Below are positions 61,734-64,000 of a stretch of 64,000 nucleotides of DNA, one piece after another. The stretch comes from Streptomyces kurssanovii. GTDB lineage: Bacteria; Actinomycetota; Actinomycetes; Streptomycetales; Streptomycetaceae. The stretch's first letter is position 1; each line of letters starts with the position of its first letter. Made by a program: the position numbers and the translations under genes. Under the pieces are notes generated by a model. That model had not been told where the DNA came from and ran no database searches. It was given only the letters and a program-made list of their open reading frames with translations. The DNA is taken from NCBI RefSeq assembly GCF_014649695.1, contig NZ_BMTN01000006.1, positions 124,001 to 188,000 on the forward strand, in the 5' to 3' direction.

Positions 61734-63044
61734 TCAGCGCTTGTCGGCCGGCTCGGCCGCTGCCTTCTCGGCCGGCTTCCTGGCTGGCTTGTCGGCCGGC
61801 TCGGCCGCCGGAGCCACCGGCTTGGCCAGGAACTGCATCCAGCCGCCCTTCGGTGCCTCGCCGACGTCGAGACCCCGCAGCTTCTCGAGGACCGTCGGGT
61901 CCTGCGCGTCGAGCCAGTCCACGAGTTGGCGGAACGACACGCACTTCACGTCGCTCTTCACGCACACCGTCGCGATCGTCTCCTCGATGGCGCGCATGTA
62001 TGTGCCGCCGTTCCAGGACTCGAAGTGGTTGCCGACGATCAGCGGTGCGCGGTTGCCCTGATAGGCGCGGTCGAAGGCCTGGATCAGGCCGTCGCGCATC
62101 TGGTTGCCCCAGTAGGCGTGCTTCGAGGGGTCACCCTTGGTGGTGCCGGACTGGTTGACCATGAAGTTGTAGTCCATCGCCAGGGTCTCGAAGGCGCGGC
62201 CGGGCACCGGGACCATCTGGAGGGAGAGGTCCCACAGACCGAGTTCCTTCTTCGGCCACACCTGGTTGTTCACGCCGCTGGTGTCGTAGCGGAATCCGAG
62301 CTCGCTCGCGGCGCGGATGAAGTTGTCGCGGCCCTCGAGGCACGGCGTGCGGGCGCCGACGAGTTCCTTGTCGTAGTCGAACGGAAGCGGGTCCATGGAG
62401 GCGAGGCCCGCGTTCGTCTTCCAGTTCTTGACGAAGGACTTGGCCTGGCTGATCTCGCTCTTCCACTCCTCGACGGACCAGGTGCCCACCCCGCCGTCCT
62501 TGCCGCAGAAGTGGCCGTTGAAGTGGGTCCCCACCTCGTTGCCGTCCAGCCAGGCGGCGCGCAGCTCTCGAACTGTGTCCCTGATCCCGTCGATGTCGTT
62601 GAAGCCGATGTCGGAGCGGCCGGCCGAGTGCTGCGGCGGGTTGTACATCGACCGCTTCTCCTCGGGGAGGAGATAGACGCCGCTGAGGAAGTACGTCATC
62701 GTCGCGTCGTACTTCTTGCCGACTTCGCGGAAGTGCGAGAACAGCTTCTGGCTGTCCTCACCGGCGCCGTCCCACGAGAAGACCACGAACTGCGGGGGCT
62801 TCTGGCCGGGCTTGAGGCGTTCGGGGCGAAGGAGCCCGGGCTGGGCGCCGGTGAAGGCCGTGGACCCGTCGCCGATGAGGCGTACGGCGCTCTTGGGCGC
62901 GGCAACACCCTCCTTCCCACCGGACGCGCCCTGCTCACCGGCCGAGCCGCCCGGCGCCTTCGAGCCGGAACACCCTGCGAGACCTGCGATCAGCGCCGTG
63001 GCGACCGTGCCGACGGCGACGACCCTCTTCGTGGCGGCCAACAT
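61734..63044 (-). CDS. Polysaccharide-deacetylase-fold lipoprotein
   Basis: A 436-residue exported protein starting MLAATKRVVAVGTVATALIA with lipobox IAGLAGC. FVVFSWDGAGEDSQKLF carries the NodB-type catalytic Asp, and NEVGTHFNGHFCG the His-x-x-x-His metal site, followed by TPCLEGRDNFIRAASELGFR. The C-terminus is an Ala/Lys/Pro repeat tail (PADKPARKPAEKAAAEPADK), perhaps wall-spanning. It probably deacetylates a cell-wall or extracellular glycan. Confidence 0.86.
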   Translation of the reverse strand: MLAATKRVVAVGTVATALIAGLAGCSGSKAPGGSAGEQGASGGKEGVAAPKSAVRLIGDGSTAFTGAQPGLLRPERLKPGQKPPQFVVFSWDGAGEDSQKLFSHFREVGKKYDATMTYFLSGVYLLPEEKRSMYNPPQHSAGRSDIGFNDIDGIRDTVRELRAAWLDGNEVGTHFNGHFCGKDGGVGTWSVEEWKSEISQAKSFVKNWKTNAGLASMDPLPFDYDKELVGARTPCLEGRDNFIRAASELGFRYDTSGVNNQVWPKKELGLWDLSLQMVPVPGRAFETLAMDYNFMVNQSGTTKGDPSKHAYWGNQMRDGLIQAFDRAYQGNRAPLIVGNHFESWNGGTYMRAIEETIATVCVKSDVKCVSFRQLVDWLDAQDPTVLEKLRGLDVGEAPKGGWMQFLAKPVAPAAEPADKPARKPAEKAAAEPADKR

Positions 63045-63331
63045 CCGCCCACCTCATTCCTGTGCCAATACGACTGTCAGACGGCGGTGCATACGGAGCC
63101 GTCAAAGTCGCATCGCGTTGAACGAAGCGGGCGGGCGACGAGCCGTGATGAAATTACTAATCACCACATCGGGTGAAACATTGCCCTATTTGCGCGGAAA
63201 ATAATGCCCGAGTCTTTACTCTGCATTACGATCCATTTACCGAACGTTGAAGTATCCCGCCACTGCATGCCGTGACCCACGGCCGCGTCCCCACATTCCG
63301 CGACCGCGCCGCCCCGGAGGAGACGGGAACC

Positions 63332-64000
63332 ATGTCCTGCGCCCCAACGCGTACCGACGACGCTTCTCACCAGCCCGACAACCCCCACGAGAACGACCCC
63401 GCCCGCACGAACCTGCTGTCCCCCGCATCACGCTTCCAGCGCCCGCACGGGCCGCCATCGGGCAACAACCGCCGCTTCCGCATCCACGGCGCCGATGTCT
63501 CCGCGTCCGTCGCCGTTTTTCTGATCGCGCTTCCCCTGTCCCTCGGCATCGCGCTTGCCACTGGCGCGCCACTACAGGCAGGTCTTGTCGCCGCGGCGGT
63601 CGGAGGCATCGTCGCCGGCCGGCTCGGCGGAGCACCGCTCCAGGTCAGCGGCCCCGCCGCAGGACTGACCGTCGTGACGGCCGAGTTGATCCAGCAGTAC
63701 GGCTGGCGCACCACCTGCGCCATCACCGTCCTCGCCGGACTGTGCCAACTTGTCCTGGCTGCCCTGCGGGTGGCCCGGTCGGCCCTCGCCGTGAGTCCGG
63801 CGATCGTGCACGGCATGCTCGCGGGCATCGGCGCCACGATCGCTCTCGCCCAGCTCCACATCGTCCTCGGCGGCACACCCCAGAGCTCCGCCGTGAGCAA
63901 CGTCCGTGGCCTGCCGGCCCAGTTGGCCGACCTCCATCCGGCCGCGCTGTCCGTCAGCATCCTGACCGTCGCCGTGCTGCTGATCTGGCCGCGGGTGCCC
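63332..64000 (+). CDS. SulP-family anion transporter (3' end cut by window edge)
   Basis: 223 residues of an open frame from ATG 63332 (MSCAPTRTDDASHQPDNPHE); GGAGGAG lies upstream. After a ~50-residue polar N-terminus the SulP membrane domain begins: VSASVAVFLIALPLSLGIAL, GGIVAGRLGGAPLQVSGPAA, then VSPAIVHGMLAGIGATIALA. Actinobacterial versions are often fused to a carbonic anhydrase and move bicarbonate; the window ends before this could be seen. Confidence 0.88.
   Translation, partial: MSCAPTRTDDASHQPDNPHENDPARTNLLSPASRFQRPHGPPSGNNRRFRIHGADVSASVAVFLIALPLSLGIALATGAPLQAGLVAAAVGGIVAGRLGGAPLQVSGPAAGLTVVTAELIQQYGWRTTCAITVLAGLCQLVLAALRVARSALAVSPAIVHGMLAGIGATIALAQLHIVLGGTPQSSAVSNVRGLPAQLADLHPAALSVSILTVAVLLIWPRVP

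Overview
The window is high-G+C actinobacterial DNA, almost certainly from a Streptomyces. Evidence: strong third-position G/C bias, many GTG starts, 4-nt ATGA/GTGA gene overlaps, and a core block (holB, tmk fused to an MFS domain, topA, hppA, an anti-sigma factor, bldG, a Tad pilus operon) in the order I know from the S. coelicolor SCO3540-SCO3560 region.

Region 1 (1-18.6 kb) is a polyunsaturated-fatty-acid-synthase-type (Pfa-type) polyketide/fatty-acid cluster. On the minus strand lie an FAD oxidoreductase, a discrete ACP, a thioesterase, a PfaA-like megasynthase (KS-AT-ACP-ACP-KR-DH) and a PfaC-like megasynthase (KS-CLF-AT-DH-DH) that is cut by the left edge. A small monooxygenase-like protein and a DHA2-type exporter are transcribed divergently. 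No PfaD-type enoylreductase or phosphopantetheinyl transferase is in view; either could lie to the left.

Region 2 (18.7-28.9 kb) is the most unusual part: a tightly coupled minus-strand operon. It starts with two very small genes (63 and 54 codons, GTGA overlap). These are followed by a Fe(II)/2-oxoglutarate enzyme with the HGWHWGD signature of the BesD-type free-amino-acid radical halogenases, an alanine-dehydrogenase/PNT-like dehydrogenase, two ATP-grasp ligases, an MFS exporter, a family-5 solute-binding protein without a signal peptide, a CPA2 cation/proton antiporter and an AAC(3)-type N-acetyltransferase. I infer a pathway that chlorinates a basic amino acid (lysine or ornithine type), joins it in amide bonds, exports it, and protects the host by N-acetylation. 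It has no BesB/BesC-type genes, so it is not the known terminal-alkyne pathway.

Region 3 (29-33.7 kb) holds a GNAT acetyltransferase, a secreted FG-GAP/VCBS protein, an alpha/beta hydrolase and a short conserved-looking ORF. It ends at an intact tRNA-Thr(CGT), which marks the border between accessory and core DNA.

Region 4 (33.9-64 kb) is core genome: a secreted tripeptidyl-aminopeptidase-like lipoprotein, holB, MFS-tmk, topA, a methyltransferase, a lipoprotein, hppA, the anti-sigma/bldG pair, an MrfA-type helicase, the Tad/Flp operon, a HAD phosphatase, a Fic-like protein, a CooC/MinD-like ATPase, a polysaccharide-deacetylase-like lipoprotein and the start of a SulP transporter. Strong terminator hairpins separate many of the units. 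I saw no insertion sequence, integrase, rRNA or CRISPR array, and no obvious pathway-specific regulator in the first 29 kb.
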